Positions 24,360-35,097 of a DNA stretch of 64,000 nt are shown here, one piece after another (the first letter of the stretch is position 1; each line of letters begins with the position of its first letter). Below the pieces are notes generated by a model. That model made no database searches. It had not been told where the DNA came from and saw only the letters and a list, made by a program, of their open reading frames with translations. The position numbers were made by a program, and so were the translations under genes. The DNA is from Hippophae tibetana (taxonomy: Eukaryota; Streptophyta; Magnoliopsida; Rosales; Elaeagnaceae). The stretch covers positions 22,023,501 through 22,087,500 of the forward strand of contig CM072806.1 in assembly GCA_037013495.1 (NCBI GenBank), written 5' to 3'.

Positions 24360-25533
24360 TATTGACTATGTAAACTATTTGGAGGTTGTGCTTCTCATAT
24401 GTGTATCCAATGTGGTTATGGAGTGTCTTGAGATAGGTTCTAGGCTCAAACCATCTATTGAAGAACCACCCAAGTTAGAACTTAAATCTTTACGAAACCA
24501 TCTCCATTATGCATTTTTGGTGCAAACGAGCTATAGGTTAGTCTATTTCCAAAATCAAAGGCATAAGACCATTTTATATACATGCAAAAAATCTTGTTAA
24601 AGGATGAAGCTAAGCCCACAAGGGATGCACAACACTTGTTAAACTCTATTATAGAATAGGTGGTGAAGAAAGAAATTATTAAGCAACTAGACATAGGCAT
24701 CATTTACCCAATATCAAATAGTGAATAGGTAACTCTGATCCAATGTGTACCAAATAAAGGAGGAATCACTATGGTATAAAATGAGTCAAATAAGTTAATA
24801 CCCATATGAACTATCACGGGATGGAAAGTATGTATTGATTTTCATAAGGTGAACAAAGCTACAATGCATGTCTCTCTCTCATTCATAGATCAAATGCTTG
24901 AAAAAGTTAGTCGGGAATTCCTTCTTTTTCTTTCTAGATGGATGTTCTGGCTATAATAAGATCATCGTGGAATCCAAAGACCATGAAAAGACTACCTTCA
25001 TATGCCTTTATGGAACTTTTGCTTTCAGGAGAATTCCATTTAGGTATCTTCTTGGATAACTTCTTGGTCATTGAGAACACATTTGATGAGTTTTTAAACT
25101 ATCTCTCCTTAGTGACAAAGATGTCTCCATTTATCTACCCCCACCTAAGCCTTACATTACAAGCATACAAAGCCTTATTCATCTTTAGCTAAACTCATAT
25201 TTATTATACTAGTGTAGAGGAGTGTGAAAAATAGATATTTGAACTTATTTTAAGACTTATAAGTTGATTTCATGAGTGCATTGGATAGCATCATGTGCAA
25301 CATGCACACAAATCACTTTGTCAAAAAACTTTGCATATACTTGTATTAATGGAATTTTGATTGATAGTTATGTGAACTTCCTTATCATGAAATTGTATAA
25401 TCTTTAAAGAGAAAAATTTCATCTTAACATGTATGTATTAATAGATATATGTTTATAAATGTGCTACACATATCATTTTAGCTAGTTAGTCTTGACTTTT
25501 CTTGAGGACAAACAAAGAGTTAAGTTTGGGATG
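24360..25533 (+). mobile_element. Athila-like Gypsy internal remnant: reverse transcriptase and 3' end
   Basis: The plus strand reads EEPPKLELKSLRNHLHYAFL (24459-24518), then EAKPTRDAQ-like and NELIPMRTITGW-like stretches, and FFFLDGCSGYNKIIVESKDH near 24940-24980. This matches Athila RT (PLPFIDQMLE..., LDGYSGYNQI). The stretch ends in a polypurine tract AAGTTTGGGATG (25522-25533) directly before the LTR copy at 25534. It is heavily broken and covers only part of pol. Confidence 0.7.
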
Positions 25534-26928
25534 TGATTACTCTACAAAAGTAGAGTTATTTAATCACTTGTGAACCACTTATTTATCTTGTTATATAGTA
25601 AAGTATCATGAAAAAGCTTAATCTGTGTTGAATTATAACAATGTAGGTAGAACGATAGGCATTTTTTTGTGCTGTAATGTTGCATGGAGAAAAAATATGC
25701 AGCAAGGACCATGATGTGGTGCATAAGAAACCATGTCACAGTGTGCATTTATAATTAGGCATGAATCCTATTTTTAATTAAACAATAATCATTTTTCCTT
25801 TAAATAAACACATTCTTTTACAAATTAAATACATAATTAAGATTCACATAAATCTAGCAGTTACTAAGAAGAGAGAAGCAGAGAAAAAGTTCAAGAGAAT
25901 ATTAAAGAAGACACAACTTTGTAAAGGATTTAAGAGAATATTAGTGATACAAATTAAGAGATTAAGTATATCTTTTATTCTTATCATTTCTTTATCAATT
26001 TCTATGTCTTTCTTGATGGAAAATCTAAATTTTATGAACTTAATTATGGCTAACTAATTTATTAATGTAGGGGTTGAACCCAATTTTCTACATATGATGA
26101 TCTAATATTTTATCTCAATTGTGATTTCAATTTAATTATATTATTTAATATGTTTTTTATGCTAATAATTGTTTAGGCAATAATTGATCTATAAAGACAA
26201 ATAAATAGATTTAAGAGAATTATTTAATTATTTTTCTTGATTAAATAACATGCATAGTTCCTAAGCAAAGATGTATGATTCTTATATGTGTGATCTATAA
26301 TTAATAAACTTAATTAATAGTATGCAATCTAATTGGCATAAGAGTATGACAATATTAATTACTATATGATGCGTAGTTTATTTGAAAAATGAATGCATAC
26401 CAAATTAGATTCAATTGATCATGTAATTGGTTGGTAATTATTTTAGAGAAATTTTAGCGATTCACATACTTAAAAATTAGAGAATTAAAGATTTTTAAAT
26501 CGTTTTCTCATATAACTTCATATTTGTTGAGTTTTGTGATTTAAAATTAATTGTTATTTATTTTTCAGTTTTATAATTTGTTATTATCCAAATAGTATTT
26601 GTAGTAATTATATTGATACTTAGTTATAAGTTACACAAAATGGGAACAATATCTGTACCTAGATACATTATATTACTCGCACGACCCATGTACTTGCGAT
26701 TAGCAATGTCATGTTCCAAGATGATAATTTCATGGCTACTGTTGGGGCATATTTAGGATCACCTCCTCACCCATACTTTGGATTGTTGTAGTTAGAGCAA
26801 TGGAAGAACTTGTGATAACCACAAAATCTGTCTTAGAGGTAGCAGTTGAAGGATTCACAAAGTTTTTCCAGATTTTCTGGGTACCAGACTGTTGAGCAAC
26901 ACTATTTAGAAGTTCATCACCATGTTTG
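25534..26928 (+). mobile_element. Athila-like Gypsy LTR plus adjoining block, copy 2 (left part)
   Basis: It starts TGATTACTCTAC with the hairpin ACTCTACAAAAGTAGAGT at 25539-25556, after the polypurine tract. It is colinear with copy 1 at 22579-24210; the shared sequence continues beyond the chromovirus insertion at 32023-32140. By eye the two copies are roughly 80% identical, so old. Confidence 0.6.
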
Positions 26929-27289
26929 TGTTAGGGTTTGATTTAGAATAAGAGCCGAGGAAGAAAAAGACACGCAGAGAGGGATAAATTCTTGATTCTC
27001 ATTACATTTCTCTAGATTCCTCGGTTCTCTATATAGCCTTACAAATCAGAATTGTTTTAGGGAAATTACAGAAAATAGCGAGAATGATATGAGCAATTAC
27101 CTTCGCATCACTACATGCATGTCAAAGATTCTTCTAACGGCTTAAGTGGTCCTTCCTAATGAATTGGAATGGTCCCCCTCTTCTACCAAGCTCGATCGTG
27201 GCTCTGGGTTGAAGCCACATGCCTACCTTATTTTCTCTACGTGCAAATACGCCTCTCTGTGCGCAGCTCGGTGCATTCAACACCTATCA
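26929..27289 (-). repeat. 3' LTR of the chromovirus
   Basis: 361 bp, TGTTAGGG...CACCTATCA in plus orientation. Its minus-strand start TGATAGGTG follows a purine-rich tract (GGTAGAAAGGAT). Confidence 0.9.
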
Positions 27290-30200
27290 AATCCTTTCTA
27301 CCTGAAAATCCTTGTCCACAAGGATGAAAGATGGATATTTCTTAGAGAAACACCATTCTTTTTCCCAGGTAACATCCTCCGTAGATGCTCCAACCCATTT
27401 CACTAGAATTTTTTATTTTGGTTGATAATTTCCTTTTTTGATCACTCTTTGATCCAAGACAACCTCAGGCTGAGGAAGCATTGTAGAATTATCTAAGATA
27501 GAAGGTAGAACCGTGAGGGTTGGTGTGTAATGCCCTAAGTGTCTTTTGAGCCGGCTAACATGAAAAACATTATGTATCTGAGAATTAGGAGGTAAGTCTA
27601 ACTTATATGCCACTGCTCCAATTTGTGCTATGACTTTGTAAGGGTCATAGAAATATGGAGCCAACTTCATGGCAGCTCGAAAAGCCATAGATGTTTGCAT
27701 GTATGGTTGGAGGTGGAGGTATACATAATCTCCTAGTACAAATGATACTTCTCTGTCGTGTTGATCAACGTGATACTTCATACGATTCTAAGCTAGCAGG
27801 AGATGATGGCATAGAACACGCAAAATGATATCCTAACCACGTAAGCATTCATCCACCAGTTAGACTTTGGAAGTTCCTAGGATGTAGGCCAGTAAGCGTG
27901 GTAGTGGATGACCATAAACTGCCTCAAAGGGTGTCACCTTTGTGGAGGAGTGCGTAGATGTATTATAACTATATTCTGCCCAAGGCAACCATTCCATCCA
28001 TTAGCTTGGTTGTTCTCCAGTAAAACAATGCAGATATTATTCCAAGGTGCGATTGACCACTTTTGTCTACCCATCGGTTTGAGGGTGATAGATGGAGCTC
28101 ATACATAGTTTAGTATCATGCAGTTTGAACAAGGCCTTCCAAAAGAAGCTTACAAATATTTTGTTTCTATCGCTAACTATTGAAGTAGGAATTCTATGTA
28201 AGCATACTATGTTGCTCATGAAATCCTTAGTAATGGTCATGGCAGTGAAAGGGTGTCTCAGAGCTATGAAGTGGGCATATTTGGTCAAGCAATCCACCAC
28301 CACCATAATCACCGTGTGACCCTTGGATGGAGATAGTCCTTCAATGAAATCCATTGAGATTTATGTCCAGCTTTTGTCAGGAATTGGTAGAGGCTACAGT
28401 AACCCAACTGGTTTCATGTAATTATGCTTGCACCTCTAGCATATGCCATAAGAGCTTATTAATTCTTTCACTCCTTGTTGTATGTTGGGCCATTTGAAAT
28501 TTTGTTTGATGTAGGAAAATGTTCTGTGGAATCTGATGTGCCTTCCTATTGGTGATGAGTGGCACTCAACCAATATTTGAGGGATTAAGGAAGATTATGG
28601 GTTTAGATAAGCCTTATCCCTTTTGAACCATACCCCATCACATTTACAAAACTTATGTGTCACACTCATGGAGACTCTGGCTTGCAGTTTCTCATAAAAT
28701 GGCTCTTGTTGGACTTTCTTTTGGAGGATAGGCCACCAAGCTACTTGAGGTTGCGAGATGAAGATCAACTGAAATTCCACCCTTCTTGACAACGAATATG
28801 CTGCTTGATTTTCTGAGCCTTTCTTGTACTCAATCTGATAGTCATATCCGAGCAACTTAGGTAACCATCTTACTTGAGCTGGGGTGGTGATTATTTGCTC
28901 TAAAAGGTACTTAAGGCTCCTTTGATCTGTGCGCACTGTGAAGGGTTTTCCCAACAAGTAAGGGCACCACAGTTTGATAGCTCTAACCACAACCAACATC
29001 TCATTCTCATAAGTTGATAGAGCTAAAGCTAAGCTTTTGAGGACAACGCTAAAATAAGCCACTGGACGATTCTCTTGAGTCAAAATTTCTCCTGGCCCTA
29101 TGCCACTAGCATCACATTCAATTACAAAACACTGAGTGAAATTAGGTAACCCTAGGATAGAAGGGGAAGTTAGTGCTTCTTTCAGTTGTTGAAAGGTTTG
29201 AGATGCAACCTCACTCCACTGAAATCCTTCCTTCCTTAGTAGGGCAATGAAAGATGTTGTTATCCCACCAAAGTGCTTAATGAATTTTCTATAATAACCA
29301 ACCAATCCAAGGAACCCTCTAACTCCCTTCACTATGGTTGGGGTTATCCATTCCACAATAGCTCGAATTTTTGTAGGATCCACGAAAACCCCTTATTTAG
29401 ATATTAGATGTCCTAGGTACTCTACCTACAATACACCAAAATGACACTTGGAAGGTTTAGCAAATAAATTGTTAGCTACTATAACCTATAAAATAGTTTG
29501 TAGTTGCAGTGTATGATCTTCCCATGACTGAGAATACACTAAAATTTCATCAAAGAAAACCAATATAAATTTCATGAGATAAGGCCTGAAAAGATCATTC
29601 ATTAAACTCTGAAAGGTGGCTGAGGCATTGGTGAGGCCAAAAGGCATCACAAGGAACTCATAGTGGCCTTCATGTGTCTAGAATGTTGTCTTTGGGGTAT
29701 CCTCTTCATGAACCCTTATCTGATGATACCCTGATTGAAGATTGTGTTTGGAGTAGACCCTGGCTCCATGCAATTCATCCAACATCTTGTCTATAACGAG
29801 TATAAGATATTTATCTTTGATAGTAATGGAATTCAGAGATCTATAATCCACGCAGAACCTCCAAGTCCCATCTGTTTTCCTTACCAACAACACTCGTGAC
29901 GAGAAAAGGGTTGTTGCTTGGTCTAATCAAGTTGGAGTGTAGGAGCTCTGATACCATTTTTTCTATCTCAATTTTCTGGTAGTAAGGGTAACAATAAGGT
30001 CTTACATTTACTGGTCTTGTTCCTGGTTGTAGAGGAATACAGTGATCATGTAATTGTTTAGGAGCGAGGTTCAAACACTTTATCTTAGGGGAATGAGCTC
30101 TATTTTGTTCTCTAGAAAGTTTATTGGGAAGTATCTAAAGGAACAACCCTGTACCTGGTAGGCTATGGGTTTCCTTGTAGGTTAGGACTGTAATGTTTGT

Positions 30201-31656
30201 GTGTCCTAACCCTTGAAGCTTGTGAGAAGTACCTTCCACCTGGAAGCTAATGGTTAACTTCTTATAGTCCATCTCGATTGGACCTAAAGTCTCCAGCCAT
30301 TAGACACCTAAAATCAGTTGACAGGCTACAACAGGAAGGACATAGAAATATGCAGTTACTTGATACCCTTGTATGGTAAGGCTAAGGTTACAACATTGAC
30401 CTACGTATTCCACTTTCTCATGATTGGCCACCATTACTTCCAGCTTCTTTCCCTTGGTGATGGTTATTCCATATTGGAGAGTAAGGGCTTGATCAATAAA
30501 ATTGTGAGTACTCTCTCCGTCAATCAGTACTAGCACTTTCTTTTTTTTAACTGTCCCATTACTCGTATGGTTTGAGAATGTTTAGCTCCTGCTATAGCAT
30601 GAAATGAGATCTCATACATTACCTCGTGTAACTCTTGTTCCAACAGCTTTTCTTCATAGTTTTCTATGAGATTTTGTTCAATCTCTTCTATCATAAACAA
30701 CTATGGATGTGGACAACGGTGACCTGCTATGAATTTCTCATCATAATAGTATCATAGCCCCTTATCTCGATGCTCACGTGCCTCCTAATTAGTGATGCGA
30801 CGAAAGGTAGTAGGTGAGGCAATTGGTGCTGAGTTGGGTCATTGGTGGAGCGGGGGTCCTGACACTCCAGTCGTAGGATTAGTGGAGCCCCTTGCTGCTA
30901 CTGAGGATGTTGGGTAGCGTGGATATTTAATGGCTTTCCTCTGAAGTAGAATCTTTTCTTCAATAAATCTTGCCACCCCAATAGCCTCAACCAACGTTCG
31001 TGGTTTCTTAATTTTGACTTCAATCCTGATCTCATCTCTTAACCCAACGATGAAACAACCTATTAGAAATTATTTTGGAAGGCCATCTACTCTATGAGAG
31101 AGTTTCTCAAATGATTCCTCATAAGTAGCTACGCTTGAAGTGTGTTTGAGTTTGGTTAGAGCTTCATAGGGATCTTCATAATCAGTTGGCCCAAATAATA
31201 GCTATATGGCTTGGGTAAATTCCTCACAAGTGAGTGGTCCACAAAACTTAGTGATCCATCTATTCCATTGTAAGGCAATGCCATCCAAATGAAACGATGT
31301 CAACTGCACTCGTTGTTCTGGTGTAGTGTTTTTGAACTCGAAGTATTGTTCGGCTTTGTATATCCACCCAGTGGGGTCTTCCCCCGCAAAGGTAGGAAAT
31401 GAAAGCTTAAAGTGAGAGCATGATGGCTCATTAGGGTTTCTTAATCCACCATTTGGGTATGGGTTATCTTCTTGTGCGAACATATTTTCCTCAAGGAAGT
31501 TCGGAGTGGCACGAAGTCCTTGTAACTCGGTGAGCACCGCCTGTAAGGTTATGCCTACTTGATCAAAGCCTGATTCATGCCTTGCTAGGGTTTCCATTAC
31601 TTCGCTGCGAAACTCAACATTGGATTTTCCCCTGTTATCCATGGATTTGATAACAC

Positions 31657-32017
31657 TGTTAGGGTTTAATTTAGAATAAGAGATAAGGAAGAAGAAGACA
31701 CGCAGAGAAGGATAAATGCTTGATTCTTATTACATTTCTCTGGATTCCTCGGCTCTCTATATAACCTTACAGATTAGAATTGTTTTAGGGAAATTACAGA
31801 AAATATCGGGAACAGTATGAGCAACTACCTCCGCGCCACTACACGTATGTCAAAGATTCTTCTAATGGCTTGAGTGGTCCTTCCTAACGAATTGGAGTGG
31901 TCTACCTCTTCTACCAAGCTCGATCATGGCTCTGATTTGAAGCCACATGAACACCTTCTCTTCTATGTGTGCGAGTGCGTCTCTCTGTGTGCAACTCGGT
32001 GCGTTCAACACCCATCA
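31657..32017 (-). repeat. 5' LTR of the chromovirus
   Basis: 361 bp, colinear with 26929-27289 without net length change. On the minus strand gag starts only about 15 bp after this LTR, so the weak primer site (GTTATCAAATCC, compare TGGTATCAGAGCC) nearly touches the gag ATG at 31642. Confidence 0.9.
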
Positions 32018-32140
32018 GTTTGACTAATCCTTTTTTCCATTAAGAACTTCGATTGATCTTTATGGTAATATCCACTAGAACTTTACAGGATAGATTTTTC
32101 GAGAACAAAGGTTGAATGAGGAGCACCAAGAACACTCACA
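32018..32140 (+). mobile_element. Athila-like composite repeat, copy 2 (right part after the chromovirus)
   Basis: It begins with the second GTTTG of the duplication and matches 24098-24210 of copy 1 (TTTGACTAATCC..TTTTCCATTAAGAACTTC, ACAAAGGTTGAATG.GGAGCA). The match stops at AACACTCACA, the same place where copy 1 ends. Confidence 0.7.
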
Positions 32141-32485
32141 ACTTATTTTTTATTTTTAATAAGGTCAAGAGAGGTCTTTCCTTTTTTTTTTTTTTTTTGA
32201 GAAACTACCAACATTTGGGGTTGCAGCTTTACCTTTACCTTTTACTTCATCTTTAACAGTTTTTTTAGGAGGTTAAGAGGATGGTAAATATTTTGATATG
32301 CATGATAGGGATTCTATGAGGTTGAGCTTGTTGGTTTGCAGTTTTAATAGTAGGATCTTCAGAGATATGTGCAGGAGAAATGAGGGAAATTATGTTCGAT
32401 CTAGAGTGTATATTGTTTGAGACCAAATGGTGAAGTTCATTAAGGAAGTGAGACTCGCTTTGAAAAAGGTTGATTTCATGATGAT
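32141..32485 (-). other. Unrecognised minus-strand open stretch, left part, target of the non-autonomous LTR element
   Basis: A minus-strand frame runs through about 32485-32265, and a lysine-rich stretch follows around 32180-32200 (A/T homopolymer). It ends at the ATGAT duplication. The flank beyond the element (36942-37140) continues in the same style. No family is recognised: it could be LINE ORF1, Copia gag, or a broken host gene. Confidence 0.35.
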
Positions 32486-33643
32486 TGTTGTCTCTTTTGG
32501 AGAACATAAAATTGTGCAAGTATACACGGTCACAAATAATAAAATTTGATAAGTAAGTTATCGTTCCCACGAAGATTTGCTACTATAGTTTGTTAAGTAC
32601 TAAAATTGTTTCACTCTGATTTTATCCAAACGATCGAAAAGTTGAAAGATATTTAACTAACTAATTTTTGTAAACAACAAATAAATAATAAAATTCTATG
32701 ATTGCAATTTTCACCAAATTAATCCACTCGAATCATATCATTTTCTCTTGATTTATATTTTTTGTAAATTTAATTTGTCAACTAAGAACTTCTAATTTTA
32801 TCCATACATCTCTCCCGAGCTTCGTATAGACACACCTTGCTAACAATTCACTATATTCCAATGAGAATTAAATTCACCAGGATTCATTATGTTCTAAGTT
32901 CTCAAATGACCACTCATACGATAAAAGTATATTCATATCCTTCATATATATATATATATGTTATTCTAATTTTAACCAACACATGCCACGTGTCATCTCT
33001 TGATTTGCTAAAATAATATTTGAGACACGTGGCATTATAGGATTTGTTGGAATGACAGGGTGCACGATGTTTCTCTGGAATGCGTAGCACGAGACCATTT
33101 CTTTGGGCATACACGTGGGTCCCACCCTGCATGCCGACCTGCGTGGCCAGGTGGGCCCCACTCAACGTCGAGTAGTGTATAATCCAGAAAATTAGGTTCA
33201 GTCGTGTTTGTAATACACGCGCTGATCCTCACCATTGATTTTTTTATCTAACAGTGCGTGGATAATAACTATGCGTGGTCTTCTTTCCTGCACAGAAAAA
33301 TATATTTTCCTTAATTACATTTTAGCCCTCCAATTTAATTCAAATAAACTTTTAAATTTTTGTTAATTGCAATTAAACCCTTTTTTCTAATTTAAATTAA
33401 CTTTTACACTTTTGTTAATTGCAATTAAACACTTTTTTTAATTTAAATTATATTTTCAGACATTTACTATTTGCAATTAAGTCATTTTTTGATTCAAATT
33501 CTTTAATTTTCTTAAAAATATGTTCCTTAAGAAATTAAGAGTAAATGTTAATTTATTCCATTAAAATTAACTAAAAATATCAAGAAAATAAAAATTATAA
33601 TTAATAAAATAGATGAAAATAACTCTATAAAATATAGTTATCA
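32486..33643 (-). repeat. 3' LTR of the non-autonomous Gypsy element
   Basis: It runs TGTTGTCTCTTTTGG...ATATAGTTATCA in plus orientation. It contains a perfect 12-bp inverted repeat with G-box cores, ATGCCACGTGTC (32983-32994) and GACACGTGGCAT (33024-33035), 29 bp apart. Confidence 0.85.
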
Positions 33644-35070
33644 CACCTCAAACTTAAGATTTTGCTAGTCCTCGAGCAAAAGGAAAGAAATAAAACAAGG
33701 ATACATGCATTTAAAATAGTGATTTTCAAAACATTTCTTTTTGCTCATTTCAAATAACATAACTCAAAGAAATAAAAGAATTTTATCTAAGCATTGAAAT
33801 CAATTTAAAAGTATATTACATTTTCACAATGAATTTTAGTGTGTGTGTGAAGCCTTTTCATATTTCATCACATGCAATCCGGATCAATTTATGCAAATAT
33901 GAACGAAATTAATTTTTAATAAAATAACAAATCTCATAAGTTTATTTTTCATCTCTCTCCACTAATGCAGACAACACATCCAAAAATCAATAGGACTTTA
34001 TTAAGCTTGTAATGTATGGCTTAGGTAAAGGTAGGATAAAAGATAATATTTGGCTCAAATTTTCCCTAAACACATCATTTTAGGATTAAAACAAGATACT
34101 TTTTAACATTTCCCAATTTGGGAAGTAACTTCACCTACTCCAATCGTTTTTTCTTATCTCACTAACATATGACCATTGTTAGTAAAATTCTAAAGATATT
34201 GAAAAAAAACACAAAAAAAGAAAAGAAAAAAAAGATAGAAAGGCTCAAACGATCCAAAGATGACCTAAATAATTTTCTTAGTTAAGTGTTATCTAAAATT
34301 TTGCCTCAAGAGAAAATCAAACAAATTCTAAAAACGGTAACACCACAAATAACAATCGAATTGCATACTCACATAAACCTTCTCTAAATTACCATAGCAA
34401 CTCAAAAATCAAGACTAGTGCTCATAAATATTTATTATTGTAAAAATAAAACATACATAATAATTATTCATAGCTTAGACAATATTCAAAATTTTCAATT
34501 AGCTATGCATCATTTAAATCAAAGAAATAAAAATAAATCACCATTAAAAGAGAAATATTTTCAATCAACCAAACAAATAAAGCCTCAAGCAATAATATCT
34601 AGAATTTTTCAATTAAGTTCAATATGTCTACCACCCATAAACTTAAAATACATATTGTCCTCAATGTGTAAACATTAAAGAACATATGATATGGGTTTAA
34701 AGAAACTTCCTGGTTTGGTTTGTAAGATTGACATCCAAAAATAGCTTTACTTCCTCTGATTTGTATCTACGAAAATAAAATAACAAAATAAAGAAATATG
34801 CAAACTAATACAATAAACAAAACAAGAAATTAGAAAATTAAAACACATGGGTTGCCTCCCAAGAAGCGCTTGATTTATAGTCGTCGGCTTGACTTCTCAA
34901 TTTTATTTTATTTTGTGAGTTAAGATATTGTGTATCAAACAAAATCTCAACTTATGAGAAAGTTGAAAAATAAATTAAGCAAGCAACAAAAAGCATAAAG
35001 TTTTTTTTTCTTTTTTTCTTTAATTAAAATCAGATTGATTGGTATTAATATCAACAAAAAAATAGTAAAC

Positions 35071-35091
35071 AAATCCCCCGTAACAGCGCCA
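35071..35091 (-). other. Primer-binding site (Asp-tRNA type) of the non-autonomous Gypsy element
   Basis: The minus strand reads TGGCGCTGTTACGGGGGATT, close to the Athila/Tat consensus TGGCGCCGTTGCCGGGGA, a few bases inside the 5' LTR at 35098. Confidence 0.8.
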
Positions 35092-35097
35092 AAAACT

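Larger units (their letters stand above)
26929..32017 (-). mobile_element. Gypsy chromovirus (Reina-like size), with target-site duplication
   Basis: The 5089-bp element has two 361-bp LTRs and the 5-bp duplication GTTTG on both sides (26924-26928 and 32018-32022). Minus-strand parts in order: gag from 31642 (FPTFAGEDPTGWIYKAEQYF), protease (30536-30300), RT (30074-29678, [23 protein letters not shown]), RNase H (29383-28595, VIECDASGIG), integrase (28354-28067 and 27781-27413, MDFIEGLSPSKG, YHPQTDG) and a chromodomain-like end (27420-27300, VKWVGAS then VTWEKE). RT before integrase plus a chromodomain marks the chromovirus branch. It is near full length but broken in about half a dozen or more places. 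The LTRs differ at roughly 45 of 361 positions by eye, so it is older than the Tnt1-like element. Confidence 0.9.

Noticed and set aside
34418-34678. A short frame within the non-autonomous Gypsy interior
   Set aside because: It is rich in I, N, K and Q from AT bias, has no gag or pol resemblance, and is on the strand opposite to the element.
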